Assembly: GCA_008694505.1 (NCBI GenBank)
Contig: VZDJ01004378.1
Location: 24,088,560 to 24,152,559 of the forward strand
Source of the DNA: Cyanoderma ruficeps
Lineage: Eukaryota; Chordata; Aves; Passeriformes; Timaliidae
Direction: 5' to 3'
DNA length: 64,000 nucleotides
Positions 39,842-51,263 of this stretch are shown here, piece after piece (position 1 is the stretch's first letter; each line of letters begins with the position of its first letter). The notes below the pieces were generated by a model that searched no databases, was not told where the DNA came from, and saw nothing but the letters and a program-made list of their open reading frames with translations. The position numbers were made by a program, and so were the translations under genes.

Positions 39842-39969
39842 CTGTCTTTATCTCAATCCACAGGTTTTGTAGCCTGTTTTCATTCTGATTCACTCCCCCA
39901 TCCCAATGGTGAGAGAATGGGAAAGCAGCTGTGTGGTGCTTGGCTACTGGCTGGGTTTAAACCACAACA

Positions 39970-40753
39970 CTCCCATAGCTTTCCTTTATGTAAAATGATG
40001 CTTGTCATTCTGTACTGTACTTCTGTATATTCTGTACTTCTAAGTATCTCATATATTGCCTATTTCAAAATAGGCTTCTAATAGAAAAAAATACTAATAA
40101 TTTCTCCCTTCTACACCTTTATCCTAAAAAATTTTGCTCTGCATTGAGAAAAACAATAAGAAACTATGGAAAAGGAATATAAAATACATTAATGTATGCC
40201 ACATGCTATTCAAGATCATTTGGTAGGTGACAGTATGTAGTGCTTGCATTTCAGACATGCACTCACAGTAAATGCTTCTTTCGGTAACAAAGTTTTGTCC
40301 TTGCAATAGCTACAATTACTATTGGTGCTAGTGCCTAGCTCATCATAAAAAGAGGAAGGTTTCTAAGCAATACCTGGCAAGTCACTATCAATTACACCAT
40401 TAAATTTTCAGTGAAGCCTTGACCTACTATATCACAAATTTTTCCCTGATGTTATATCATTTTGCAGAAACTTAATCACTATTTACTCACTAAAGGTGAA
40501 ATGAACACCTATTCATTATTATTATTATTATGAACTTCATTCCTTTTGTCATGGCTGAAGGGTGGGAAGGAAGTCCATGAGTTACATATTTTCAAATCAT
40601 AAGGGGAAATTAGTAGCTATTGTCCTTCTGTGTTTAGCACAGATAGTGAGGTGCAATCGGTGATTTCTTTTGAACTGACAACCAGAATAGCCAATTGCAT
40701 GCAGAGATACACCTCTGGGACACACACAGCCTTAAAAAAGTTAGAAGGAAGCC
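39970..40753. other. AT-rich spacer between LTRs
   Basis: No gene is seen. It contains an (ATT)5 microsatellite at 40515-40531. The last 5 bases before the next element form its left target-site copy TGGGA (40754-40758). Confidence 0.6.
40515..40531. repeat. (ATT)n microsatellite
   Basis: Five ATT units plus AT form a short trinucleotide repeat. Confidence 0.9.
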
Positions 40754-40934
40754 TGGGATTGTGGTGGTGTTTTATTAGTTATTGGTATGTTCAAAATGGC
40801 TTCCTTGCAGTTTTCTGTAGTTTGTACTTTGTTCTCCATGTTGGTTGCTCCCCTTCCCCAGTTATATTTAGCATCAGGTTGTTACATGTTGTACCCCTCT
40901 CCCCTACCTTTGCCCAGAGACTCTCCCTGATTGG

Positions 40935-40939
40935 TTCTC
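40935..40939 (+). repeat. Target-site duplication TTCTC, left copy
   Basis: TTCTC directly precedes the TGTCC start of the nested LTR, and the same five bases follow its GGACA end (41627-41631). Confidence 0.9.
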
Positions 40940-41626
40940 TGTCCTAGGGTGACTATGATGCCTGTATCCCCAATCATCTGTTCTGTCTGTGCTGTGTGTG
41001 TTCTGTACCTTTAAGGCTGATTCTGAGAGGGGGCAGGGAAGAAGACGCGCGCAGTTTGTTTTGGAAAAACACTTTTCACTCCTCCTCACTTTTTTTTTTT
41101 CATCATCGTCCTTGGAGGTTTTGGTCGGATGCACGGACAGTGGCAAGAGAGTCTTTTTTTTTTCTTTTTAGTTAGTCTAGCTAGCTGAGGAAAAAAGCTT
41201 CCTGGACTGTTTTTTTCCTTTTCCCTTTTTTTCCTTGGGACTGTTTAAATCTGCTCTGGACTGAAAACCCAGGGGAGCACCAGGAACTGCACCTGTGGCC
41301 CACTGGGCCTGGATCTGGGCATTTTCCAGTGCCGAAAGGGACCGGGACTGATAAGAGACTGAGAGAGCTGAGCTGGCCCATAGCAAGGACTTCTCTCAGT
41401 TTGCCATCTCTCTCTCTCTCTTCGGACCAGCAAGAGGTTTTGTTGTTTCATATCATTCATTCCTTATGTTTGTGGGCAGTTTGTTTGTTAAATAAATAGT
41501 TTTTTCCACTTTTCTCCAAGGAAGTTCTTTTCCCGGACTGACTGGGGGGAGGGGCCATTTAGGTTTTGCTCTCCAGAGGAACCCCCATTCAGAGGTTTCC
41601 TCCCAAATTTGCCCTAAACCAGGACA
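40940..41626 (+). mobile_element. Nested solo LTR, intact ends, 687 bp
   Basis: The element starts TGTCCTAGGG and ends CTAAACCAGGACA, with perfect terminal inverted repeats TGTCC/GGACA and canonical TG...CA. Both sides carry a TTCTC 5-bp target duplication, which fits ERVL/ERVK-type integrases in birds. It lies wholly inside the LTR at 40759-42091, so it is the younger insertion. Internally, U3 has gtacctttaaggctgattctgag, there are long T runs, a TC microsatellite (41407-41421) and an aaataaatag polyadenylation-like signal near 41490 before the terminal U5. No internal viral genes remain, so the provirus was lost by LTR-LTR recombination. Open frames on the minus strand within it are not real genes. 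Confidence 0.93.
41407..41421. repeat. (TC)n run within the nested LTR
   Basis: An uninterrupted TC dinucleotide run lies inside the LTR and is a likely site of length variation between copies. Confidence 0.85.
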
Positions 41627-41631
41627 TTCTC
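41627..41631 (+). repeat. Target-site duplication TTCTC, right copy
   Basis: This matches 40935-40939 exactly. Removing 40940-41631 restores an uninterrupted host LTR sequence (ttggttctc joined to ccttcccgcc). Confidence 0.9.
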
Positions 41632-42091
41632 CCTTCCCGCCTTTGTAACCTGTCAATCGTTTGTTATGTTACATTCCTTCCCTGCCAGTCACTCCCAGGC
41701 CTGTCCCCCAGGATCAGAGGAGACTGTCAGTAACTGGCAGGAACCCAAGTCCTCCCCTCCCACCAACCCAGGATTTGTTATTGTCCCTGTATGTTATGCC
41801 TTCAGCCTCACCCGTGTTAATCCCCATAGGTTAATTTCTGTACCCATCCTTGAGCTAGCTCTTGAATAAAAACCCCTCGCATCTCAGGATCGGGGTCTCT
41901 CAGAGGCACTGGCCTTGGGGTGAGAGGTTCCCTCCCACATCCTCAATAAACCCAAGTTCTACCCAGCCTTTGAGAGTCCCATCTCTTTCATCCTCCACCA
42001 TCGCAGGCACGGTGGGGTAATCCGTCGCAGAAGACCCCAGGGCATTGTTGCGGGAGTCGGGGCTGGTCAGGCAAAGAGACCCACCACAACA

Positions 42092-42403
42092 TGGGACCGC
42101 TCTCTTTTCCTTCCGCCTTCAAAGGAGGTAAGGCAGTCCTGGCTCTCTCCCTTTGGAGGGGCCTGGGACGGCCCGACCTGCCCCGGCCCTGGGCCTTCAC
42201 AGGAGACCCGCCTGGCTCGGTGACTCCCAGGCCGGGGGGAGGGGATGATGTGCCCCCATCCCGGCCCGGATCAGTTTTTAGCAGCTGGAAACACCCTGCT
42301 GCTTCCCCTATGGAGAGAGCTGGCCCGAGGCCTGGCCATGGGCCTGAGCCCTTTTTCCAGCAGCGGGAGGGGAGCCTGCAGCCTGCAGCCGCTCCGAGCT
42401 GGG
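42092..42403 (+). mobile_element. GC-rich leader-like retroviral segment
   Basis: Immediately after the LTR end comes a strongly GC-rich stretch of about 310 bases, unlike anything else in the window. It contains GAG|GTAAGG at 42125-42133, a good splice-donor match in the position where a retroviral leader has its major donor. No standard primer-binding site that I recognise starts at 42092 (tgggaccgctctc), which weakens the provirus reading. Open frames on both strands (42091-42417 and 42245-42541 plus, 42308-42550 minus) follow from GC content and match no gag domain I know. It may be the start of a proviral interior, or an older element into which the LTR was inserted. Confidence 0.5.
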
Positions 42404-43433
42404 CCCACCCTGAATGAGACCCAGGGGTGGGGGCAAGGAGCCTTTCATCAACAGGAATGCTTTGAGACCTGCCTGAGTTTTTCCCCCATTCCCACGGCTT
42501 TTCTTCATTTTCTTTGCTGCTGCCCAGCCAATATCATGTGACCGTGGCAAGTCTGGGCAAGCTTTAACTCCTTCCTGCCAGGAGATGGGACTTCCAAAGC
42601 ACTGGCTCTTCCCAGAATGAAAACAGACAAATTGATGAACCTTAGAGAAGACTCAGCATAACAGTCAGATGGAGAGAGTGACAAAAGGATGAGAGTGAGA
42701 AGAGAGTGAGAGGAAGGATGAAGGAGTTGCCTGTTGGCTGGACTTTCTTGTTTGAGCTATGGAAATAAATATTGGTAGATTGTCTTTTAAATCATGGAAA
42801 AATACGCATTTGGGGAGATGATTTGTGGATTTTTGAGCAAAGGTGTTTGGGATGGACTGTACGGTCCCATGAGATGCCTGAACAGAGAGAAAGAGATGAG
42901 AAGCCCCTGCACTAGTGAAAGAAGTGAGATGGCATCTCTGTTCCTTGAGATGAGAAATCCTTTGCCTTGAAGCTGCTTATCTTTAAAAAGTGAGACCCCA
43001 AATGCCTGAACTCCACGACCCATAAGCAGCTTGGGAAACTGCTAATGGGAAGAGACCACATGGAAGCAGGTTTTCCCCGGGCGGATGTTTCTGTGAGAGT
43101 TCCGACCCACAAGAGAAATTTTTTTAGGTTGTCAGTGGGAGAATTCCATAGAGAACTAGAGACTCTTCTCCTGAAGAACAGATGAAAGACTATATTTAAA
43201 TGATGAAACTGACTGAATGTCACAAGTTTTGTCTCTATGTTGTTTGTAGGAAAGTGAACACTTGTGGGGGGAGGAGAAGAGTTTTGAAAGTTTTTTTCTT
43301 TTTTTCCCTTTCTTTTCCTTACTGTGTGTTAATAAACTACGTTTACCTTTAAAATGAGCCTGTTTTGCCTTCTTCTCCCAAAATCCTAATTTCCAGTTGG
43401 CAAATAAAATTTGGCAAACAGAGAACCACCACA
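42404..43433 (+). mobile_element. Second LTR-like block ending CCACCACA
   Basis: The block of about 1 kb runs from around tgaatgagacccagggg to agagaaccaccaca at 43433. Near its 3' end are two polyadenylation-like signals (AATAAA in gtgttaataaactacg near 43330 and in caaataaaattt near 43403), preceded by a T-rich tract, an arrangement typical of R-U5. Its terminal CCACCACA equals the end of the upstream LTR, yet the rest shows no visible similarity to it. The two cannot therefore be the paired LTRs of one provirus. Its left boundary is uncertain and no target duplication was found. It looks like an LTR of a passerine ERV family, judged by layout and remembered resemblance only. Confidence 0.55.
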
Positions 43434-46400
43434 CCTTCTAAGGAAATATTATTCTTGCATAAAGGAAAAAGAATACACAAACAAGTGAGGATTTAGATGC
43501 TTTTCCTTTACAAAATTTTGAATGCTGTACAGTGACTGTGAATCCCCCTCTGTTTCTTTCCTCCAATATTAAGCACCTTGGTCTCCATATTCATTTTGAA
43601 GAAGGGCCAAGGCCTTTAATCCTCATCTATGCCTATCATAATAAACCAGTAAAACATCATTCTCCTTTTTTAGCATCCTCGAGAGCTGAATTTAGATGCA
43701 AAGCAGAGTTCCCAATGAAAATTTTCATAATCAGTCAACAGAAGTAGAAGCTATTAGGACAGATAATGATAAAGATATATATTATGATAAAGAGTTACTT
43801 TGCTCTTTCTCCACTTGTAAATATGTGGTTGCAGAGGTGCAATCACTTGGTTCATGGTATCTGGTATGAGGAAGATAACATTTGTACTGAAGTGTGTTGC
43901 CTAAAGCTGTGACACACCGCTAAATGCAAGATTGATGGCCTATCTGCTTTGCCAAAGAGAATATCAGAGAGAAATACCACTGAACAGAAGAATAAGGTTC
44001 ATTATTTTAGAATCAAAACCAAGTAGAAAAAACTTTACAATTTTGTTCAGGAACACATACTGAATTTTAAGTAGTTTTCACTATTTCATCTCCTCAAAAT
44101 ATTCTTATTCAGGCTGAAATAGAGACAATATATAAGATAACAGAGGCACATTACACAACATTAGGACTCCCCTAATGTTATTAGAAGTTTGGCAATTATT
44201 TTTTGCTTCTTCTCACCACTCCATCTTATAAAGAACAGCTTAAAACTTTGACTCTTTAACATCAGAAACAAAGAACAGCTCCTTAACCCTAACTTAACCT
44301 TAACATAAAACAAAACACATCACCATCACCAGAAAAAAACAGCCCAACAACAAAAATACAAATAATTTAAAAACTGAAACAATTTTTAAAAAAATAAGAA
44401 AATTGCCTTCCTCATTTCATATTGTACATAACTTTTGAATGTCAATATTCTCTGTAGATGTGTTTGGTTTTCTAGAAATTTGACCTGAACAGCCACCATC
44501 TTACTTTAAAGGAAAATGAGCATGACACAATTTTATAAGCATGTCCTTTCTGTCCAAGAAAAAATAGTATCTTCTATGTAATCAGGAATTATCTATATTT
44601 CAAAAGCTATATTTAAGGCTGAGGTGAAGGCTGAAGTACAGTCTACAATGCAATTTGCCTTTCCTCTTCCTACCTGCCTAAAGCAGGAATAGAAAATTGA
44701 AAAAAAAACCCCACAAAATCACAGTTTGGCAGGAAAGGTCATAATTCTTCTAATACTTCCAGTACTTATATGCTTATAAGATTTTACTTCTATGTTTAGT
44801 GACTCATAGTACCTGACATTTCCAGAGTATTGTTACTTTAAAAACCTGGTTGTAATTCCCTTCAAAACACCTTTTGTGCACTCAATTATCAATACCTGAA
44901 CAACTTTTACATTCCATATTCCATGGAGGGAATAATATTTTGTTTCATCTTTGAATTATAAGCATCAAAATTAGGCATATCAGAGAATATTTTCACTTCA
45001 CTAAATCTAGTACCAGCTTTAACATTGAGTCAAGAACATTTTATAGCTAGAGAATATGTCTAGCTTCACATATAACTTATTTCAGCCAAATTCACTCACC
45101 CTAATTTCCATACCAGGATGGCAAAATAGTGTTAAATTAGGCGTAAAACGCTATATTGACTTCATATGCCAAGAGTGCTTTCAGAATTGCACAGTTCTAG
45201 AAATGAGCAATTCAGTCTTTTGGATAACTTGAATTAAGGAAGTCTGATAGTCTACCTACAGTTTCAGAGAAAAGTTCAAGTTTCGAGGGTTATTGTACCC
45301 TGCATTGTCCTCAAAAAAGGGAAACAGATCTGGACAATTATGCATGAAGTTGGAACTACATAAATGTTATGTAACTAGGCCAAAATAATCAAATATGACA
45401 GTTGTCATGTGATGTTGCAATAGGCGACAGAAAGCACCAGAAGGGTAAAAAATCTCAATGCTAGAGAGTCAATGGAGTGGCTAAAAGATGCTCAGAGGCA
45501 CAATGTCTGTAGATGACCAAATAAATTAGCTTGTTCTTTTATTGTTTAACCACTTTTACTCTATGACTTTATAAAGAATACAAATGTTTATCCCTAAGTT
45601 TTTCTGAAATATGTGAATTTAAAACCATCACTGGGTTTATTTATAAATTACAAAACCTCTGGGAAGTCATTAACAGACTCAAGAATGAGCAGTTATACAG
45701 AAGTGTCAGCCCCTGGGATTGTGAATATTCATAATTTCACACAAACAAAAAATAAATCCAGCTTTCTACTGTCTTCATGAAACTCCAACTTATGCCCTCA
45801 AGCACAGGAAATTATCTCCATTTTTACAAGTTTGGTAGTAGATCTAAAAGTAGATGCAATTCTGTGAAATTTTGCTGTAACACACACATACATGGCTCAT
45901 ATAAATTTTTTTCAGATTTAACTTCTACCATGGTCCGTATGCTCATACCTCCAGAGAAGGTTACTGAAAAGATACCTGCAGGGCTGTAATTTTACTCATT
46001 TTGAAAACTTAAACAGATTCAGCATGTTAACCAACCTAAACATCCCTTCAATGTCAAAGTAACTGTTACTGCTCTGAGATCTACTATGAGCAATCTGAAC
46101 ATAAACTTTTATTCCTAATGTGTTCAGTGTCAAAGGACTGGGAATTAGCAAATTAGATACTCACAATTGCCTCATAAAAAGCATAAATACTTACCAGAAA
46201 CAGCATTCTTAGCCTGGCATACTGATTACTCTTTGATTTAAAGAAAAAGGTTTGGCCATAGAGTAATGCCAAGGAGAAACCATCTGAGTCCAAAAGCTTC
46301 TTCCAAGGATTTTGGTTTAAATACTTTTCAGTCAATTTTCTTGTACAGTCTTATTTCTCAGGGAAACCAGATATACAAAGGGAAATAAACAGGAAATAAT

Positions 46401-49400
46401 TTCAAAATATTTTTACAGATAGAAATCCTGTTATTTATTTTAATTGCCAATGAAAATGGCATCAGTCTTAGGAAGATGTACTTACCAATGAGGCACTGGA
46501 GCAAGATTGGGAAAAATCCAAAGATTTAAGAAAATTATCTTTGAAGAGGAAGAGTCAGCGTGTCCACAAAGTGATTAAATATTATCTTATAGCAGTATGA
46601 GAAAAAAGTTCTTGTCTCCTTGGATTTGAGAATATTTCTCAAAAGCCTCCCAGAAAACTCCTCAGCCCTCAGTCCTATATATCTCCCCCACAGGAACACA
46701 GCTAAAGAATGTTGGCTCAGTTTTTGCTGCTTGGAGTCACTAAAAAGGTGATGACAGCCTCTTGAAAAATGAAGCCATGGACAAAAATAGTTAACAATAA
46801 CTTTTATTTATTTATTTATTTGATACGTACATATGCATAGATTTCACAGATGAAATCCCAGCTTGTTAAAACCATGTATTCAGTAACATTTGTGGACCAT
46901 CTCTGAAAAATGTGGCAGGCTTTTATTTTAAGTTAAATTATCAAAGCTGAAATGAACTCAACAAATTAATGCAGTTTTAATCCATTGTGACTTTTTGTTC
47001 AGAATATTATGTCTGAGCAGCTCTGGTCATGTTCTGCTGCAGACAGTCAGGACTACAATGTACCCTGAGAAGATGAATTTTTATTCTGCCCTCTTCATAA
47101 ATGTACTTGACAGCAATTTAGGAAAAGCAGCAGGGCTTTGAACATTATAATGAGAAAGGAAGATCATTTGTGTAATAGTTGTAATGTTGAGCACTACCAC
47201 TGGGCTCTCACCATTGATTTAATTTCTGCACTTTTCAATGAATTGTCACCACCACTCCTCTTTGAGCCATAATTAAGGTAAAGTTACCGTGAAAATTTTG
47301 TAATTTCAGATTTTCATTTCTGAATTTTTTTTTCTGAAACATTTCTGAGGTTTATATTATGATGAAATTCCTTCTTATCAGCCCACAGCTGTAAGCTAAT
47401 AGACTATAACAAATCTAAATATCATAGATACTGAAAATATAGCAAATGGAAAGCTGGCACAAAGCACAGCTAGTTCTAACTTCACAAGTACTGAAATTTA
47501 ATCAGCCATGCCTGGATGTGCAGAACATGTTATTCTATTCCCTTTTCCACAAATTCTCTCTCAGGACCAAGTAGCCCCACATTTCTAATAAAGCACTAAA
47601 GTACATCTAGACTCATTTGACAAAATTCACTGGTAGGGGTATATATTTTTTACCTCTGCATTTCTACTGTAAATTTAATTAATTTGAAACTCTGATTGTA
47701 TCAAAAGTTGTAAACCCCAACATATTAAAAGAAAAACTTACTAAGAGAGATCACAAAATGATCTTTAGCTTTTTAGGCTAAGTTAAACCTAGTCTAACTT
47801 CTTATGCAAAAAAACCCCACCAAAATTAAGGCTGTCATTGATATTTTAAAATCATAAATATGACGGGTTTATCCTTAAATTTTCATGCACAATATGTATT
47901 CACATATATCATAAATATTGATTCTTGTAGCACCTTTCTTGTTGTGCTTGCAAAATAGTTTGCATGTTTTGCTTAAATTTTTCTGCTAATTCAGCAATTT
48001 TCCTACTTCTATTCTAATAGTAGTCCAGTTTGGATAAATTTTCTTTACATTATAACAATAACAAATTATCTATTAAAACTCATACCTTGTCACCAATTCT
48101 TATAAAGAATCAATACAATAAAAAACAAACATACAAACCAGACACAAAAGAGAAATATTTCATAATATATTCTGTGTGAAACGTTAGTAGTAATTTCTGG
48201 ATCCCCCTATAATTCATTAGATAAAATGGACAGCCACACTGTTCTTTTCCAGCTACTCTTATCCACTTTAAGTATATAAACCTAAACTCTGTGCTGTAAT
48301 AGTGCAAGAAGATGGAAGATTTTTTATTTAAGATGCATTTATACTCCAATACACTACTTGGTGTATTTGCAGCAATATTGTAGCATTTAGGTATGCCAGT
48401 TGTTTGGAAACAATCAATACTTAGATGCGATAAGTACAATTTTTTCTGTATTTACTGATATTATCCCAATGAAATTCAAAACGTACACTGTTCCAAAGTA
48501 GCCTGTCAGCTGGACATTTGAATGCACAGATTTAATCACTAAATTTTACAAAAATAGTGCCGTTGTTTTGACACTTGCGTTCTTTGGCAGAGAGATTCAT
48601 CTCTTTAAATATAAACTTGCTTGTTTCAGCTCTACCCTTCGAGAGAATAACAGAGTGAAATAATAACACTGCAGGTACTACCTGGATGTGAAAGTCTTAG
48701 CAAATGTCCTTGGCAATCGTGTCTGAACAAGCATTCTGGAGACAGGTTAATGAACATTAGAAGTATTCCAAGGACTTGTCTGTAACTGTATGAAAAGTCA
48801 GTATGTTTGTTTATATTGCTTAAAGACACATATTAATTATATATGCTGGCAGAATTTTTAGTAAATCATAGTTAATCTTTTTCTCTGTGATAGATGCCCA
48901 GTTATCTGTGTTGTTTTATTGTCTTTATGTAACTTTCACTTTGATCCCAGAAGATGGTCCTATGACCAATCATTCATATGGGAGTGAAAACCCATCTCCC
49001 TTATTTCTTCATAAAAGATTTTAGAGACTATTTGACAATATTATTGTAAGTCTTTGAGGAGTTTCAACAACTAGAAAATTAATAATACACAATGACAAGG
49101 AAATTTAGAATTCTTCCTAAATACACTCTATAAAATGACAAGATCTGAAATTGACTTATCTTTCTGCTAAAAAATAGAAAATGTATGGAAATTAAAGAAT
49201 TTCTGGCTCGATTTTCTTAATGATGTCTGAACAAACAGACCAACTAAAAATTTTGTCTGAGTGAAATCAAAGGAAATTCGATGTTAACATAAAGGAAACC
49301 AGAATATAACCCTTTATCCTTATGTTCTGGTTTTCTACCAGTATGATGAGGGTAAAAGCACTCTATTTCCCATTCTGTTTGGCTGTTTGGATTGCTTGTT

Positions 49401-49849
49401 CTTCCGCATAAAAATAGTTGCTCACTACACACATCAGAAGGTAGTGATCTTGAATAAAGCTTCTAGTGTTACCCTTCTGGATACAGTTCAGAGACAAAAG
49501 ACATAGATAGACATAGGTAAGTGGAATATATTTTAGTCAACATCAAAAGACTGTTCTTTGACTTTATTTACTGCTACACATTCACAGTAACAACAATATA
49601 TATCTTTGCCTGAAGAAAAAAACCCGAATATAATGTGTTGTATACTTTTTATGCCTTTGCCCTGCTCCAAAGCCCCTTTGATGATCATAAATATATGATA
49701 GGACTTCATATTTAAAGAGATTCCTGAAACAAAAAGGAGACCCTATTTCTTTCATGAACTTTCAAGAATATTTATGGATCTAGTCTTATAAAATAACAGA
49801 TTTAGTTTGGAGAAGTAATTTATTGCAAATTTAAAAAAGTAAGATAATG
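43434..49849. other. AT-rich non-coding sequence
   Basis: No gene is supported. It contains a (TTTA)n microsatellite at 46803-46821 and a very short telomere-like string near 44282-44304 that is too short to call. Open frames are below 110 codons, without domains. Confidence 0.55.
46803..46821. repeat. (TTTA)n microsatellite
   Basis: Four to five TTTA units form a short tetranucleotide repeat. Confidence 0.9.
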
Positions 49850-50722
49850 AGAAGGAAGAAAAAAACCACTAAAATATACCTTCCTCCTACCCTCCCTTTT
49901 TCCCAAGATCAACTTAATTCCCAACTTCTCTACCTTGTCCTGAAGTAGGACAGGGAATGGGGGTTGCAGTCAATTCATAGCACTTTGTCTCTGTTGCTCT
50001 TCCTCTTCATGTTCTTTCCTGTTCTAGCATGGGGTCCCCTCCCACAGGAAACAGTCCTTTATTCTAAACTGGATCTTTCCCATGGGCTGCAGTTCCTCAC
50101 AAACTGCTCCACTGGGTCATTTCCATGGAGCGCAGTCCTTCAGGAATAAGCCTCTACAGCCTGAGGCCTGCAGAGGGTTGCAAGTCCTGCTGGCAAACCT
50201 GTCCCAGCATGGGACCCTTTCTCTTCACAACCTTCCAGGAGCCTTCTCCTGCATGTGATGACCATGCAGTCAAGCTTCCTTCAGGGCAGACTGACCTGCT
50301 CCAGTGTGGAGTTGTCCCCAGGCTGCAGATGGATCTCCGTTCCCCTGTGGATCTCCATGGGCTGCAAGGTCACAGCTGCCTCGTCGTGGCCTTCACTGTG
50401 GGCTGCAGCGGAGTCTCTGCTCCAGCGCCTGAAGCACCTCCTTCTTCTTCCCCTACCCTGCTGCACAGCTCTTTCTCTTACGTATTCTCAGTCCTCTCTT
50501 CAGCTGCTGTTGCCCAAAAGCTTTTTCTCCTTAAATCTTTTATCCTGGAGGTGCTACTGCCATTATTAATGGGCTCAGCCTCGGCCCACAGAGAACCTAT
50601 CTTTGAGTCTGCTGCAAATGGCTCTATCAGAAACAGGGGGAGTTTCTGGCATCTTCTCATCTCTCCAAGCCACACTTGGAGTCCCCCTGACTACCTAAAC
50701 TCTTGTCACAATAGATATTAAA
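49850..50722. mobile_element. ERV-derived GC-rich fragment with degenerate internal repeats
   Basis: An island of GC-rich sequence with sharp contrast to its flanks. It begins with ttcctcctaccctccctttttccc and ggaatgggggttgcagtcaattca, and then repeats variants of catgggctgca (50081-50091, 50356-50366, tgtgggctgcag at 50397-50408) spaced with ctgctcca and cagtccttcagg phrases. Similar units recur in a high-copy avian endogenous-retrovirus internal region that I recognise by its wording but cannot name with certainty. The longest open frame of the window, 50125-50721 plus (198 codons), lies here, overlapped by frames in other phases (50255-50569 plus, 50281-50466 minus). It shows no domain and is best explained by low stop-codon density in repeat-derived GC-rich DNA. 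Orientation relative to the provirus is uncertain. Confidence 0.7.
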
Positions 50723-51202
50723 CTTGAAAAGTTGCATTTTTAATATTCTAGAAATCCATTATAGAAAGATAATATAATCGAAGAAACAGCTGATGATTTC
50801 TGTATTGTAAATGACATTTTATTTTTGCTATTATTTTAGAGTACTTCTTTTCTCCTTCTAAATTATAATATAGATTATGATAGTAATATTTTATGTCTAA
50901 TATCAAAGGAACTGCAGACAATTTTAAAGTGGTATTAAGAATAGAAATTTTTGAGCAGCAATGGCTCATACATATTTTGCTTCATCTGAGGTAGACAGAC
51001 ATGCTATTAATATTCTGCATTTTTTTCCTGTCCTTTTTTTATTGTACATTTCTGTTACTTATTTTATACTGCTGTTACAGTCTAATTGATGATGTTTATC
51101 AAACTGGAAATCTTTTATTCTTTCTCTATGTCTCATTTTGGCTTTTATTGCCAGATTTTTCCAGAAATTATGTGTAATTGCTATATAGATGCCTTTCAAA
51201 GA

Positions 51203-51263
51203 ATGAGTTAGATTAAATAATCCATAAAGTCCCTTCCAGTCCAGTGCATTGTGGTTTTAGGTT
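51203..51263 (+). mobile_element. Possible CR1 tail fragment
   Basis: gagttagattaaataatccataaagtcccttccagtccagtgcattgtgg follows the pattern of a plus-strand CR1 end (ggttggactagatgatc, then ggtcccttccaaccc and a cattctgtg-like tail). Only about 60 bases are alignable by eye and the 8-bp tail is not clean. Confidence 0.45.

Larger units (their letters stand above)
39480..39969 (+). mobile_element. Diverged solo LTR of an avian ERV (ERVL-like)
   Basis: The end is clear: ctgggtttaaaccacaaca finishing at 39969, with the CA terminus and AACCACAACA end I associate with a common avian LTR family. Upstream in the expected order are a tgacc-atatgacatcatgc promoter segment holding a CRE-like TGACATCA (39634-39641), a TATA box TATATAAA (39649-39656), an aagacatttggagtgatgg...cttcccaagtcaccatta segment, a ggagatggctgaacacc segment and a polyadenylation signal ATTAAA (39836-39841) in ttattaaactgtctttatctcaa. 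The 5' end is eroded. Homology is recognisable from about 39480, but no TG start or target duplication was found. There is no adjacent proviral body, so it behaves as a solo LTR. The frame 39722-40081 inside it is not a real gene. Confidence 0.85.
40759..42091 (+). mobile_element. Outer LTR (gammaretrovirus-like), split by a nested LTR
   Basis: The left end reads ttgtggtgg and the right end ccaccacaaca, inverted matches of each other apart from two missing bases at the left tip. Identical TGGGA copies flank it (40754-40758 and 42092-42096), as expected of a 5-bp target duplication. Removing the nested LTR and its extra TTCTC leaves about 641 bases. Near the 3' side the layout is gammaretrovirus-like: a TATA-like AATAAAA (near 41864), ggggtctctcagagg about 30 bases later as a plausible cap region, then CAATAAA (near 41943), and a GC-rich U5. 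Alternative: TGGGA on the right may be the first bases of a proviral leader, making this the 5' LTR of a degraded provirus. Frames 41666-41869 plus and 41988-42200 minus are not genes. Confidence 0.75.

Noticed and set aside
39722..40081. 119-codon open frame as a gene
   Set aside because: It starts within, and runs through, the 3' part of an LTR, across its polyadenylation signal and terminus.
42092..42109. Primer-binding site right after the LTR
   Set aside because: It starts with TGG, but the following bases do not match the 3' end of any common tRNA primer I know, and TGGGA is better explained as the target duplication.
42091..42417. 108-codon open frame as gag
   Set aside because: The residues are proline-, glycine- and alanine-rich translations of GC-rich DNA. 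No gag motif such as a zinc knuckle is seen, and the other frames are open too.
44282..44304. Telomere-like string (ccttaaccctaacttaacc)
   Set aside because: Only about one exact CCCTAA unit plus degenerate neighbours, far too short for an interstitial telomeric repeat, and expected by chance.
50125..50721. 198-codon open frame as a gene
   Set aside because: It lies in a GC-rich ERV-derived repeat with overlapping open frames in other phases and no recognisable domain.
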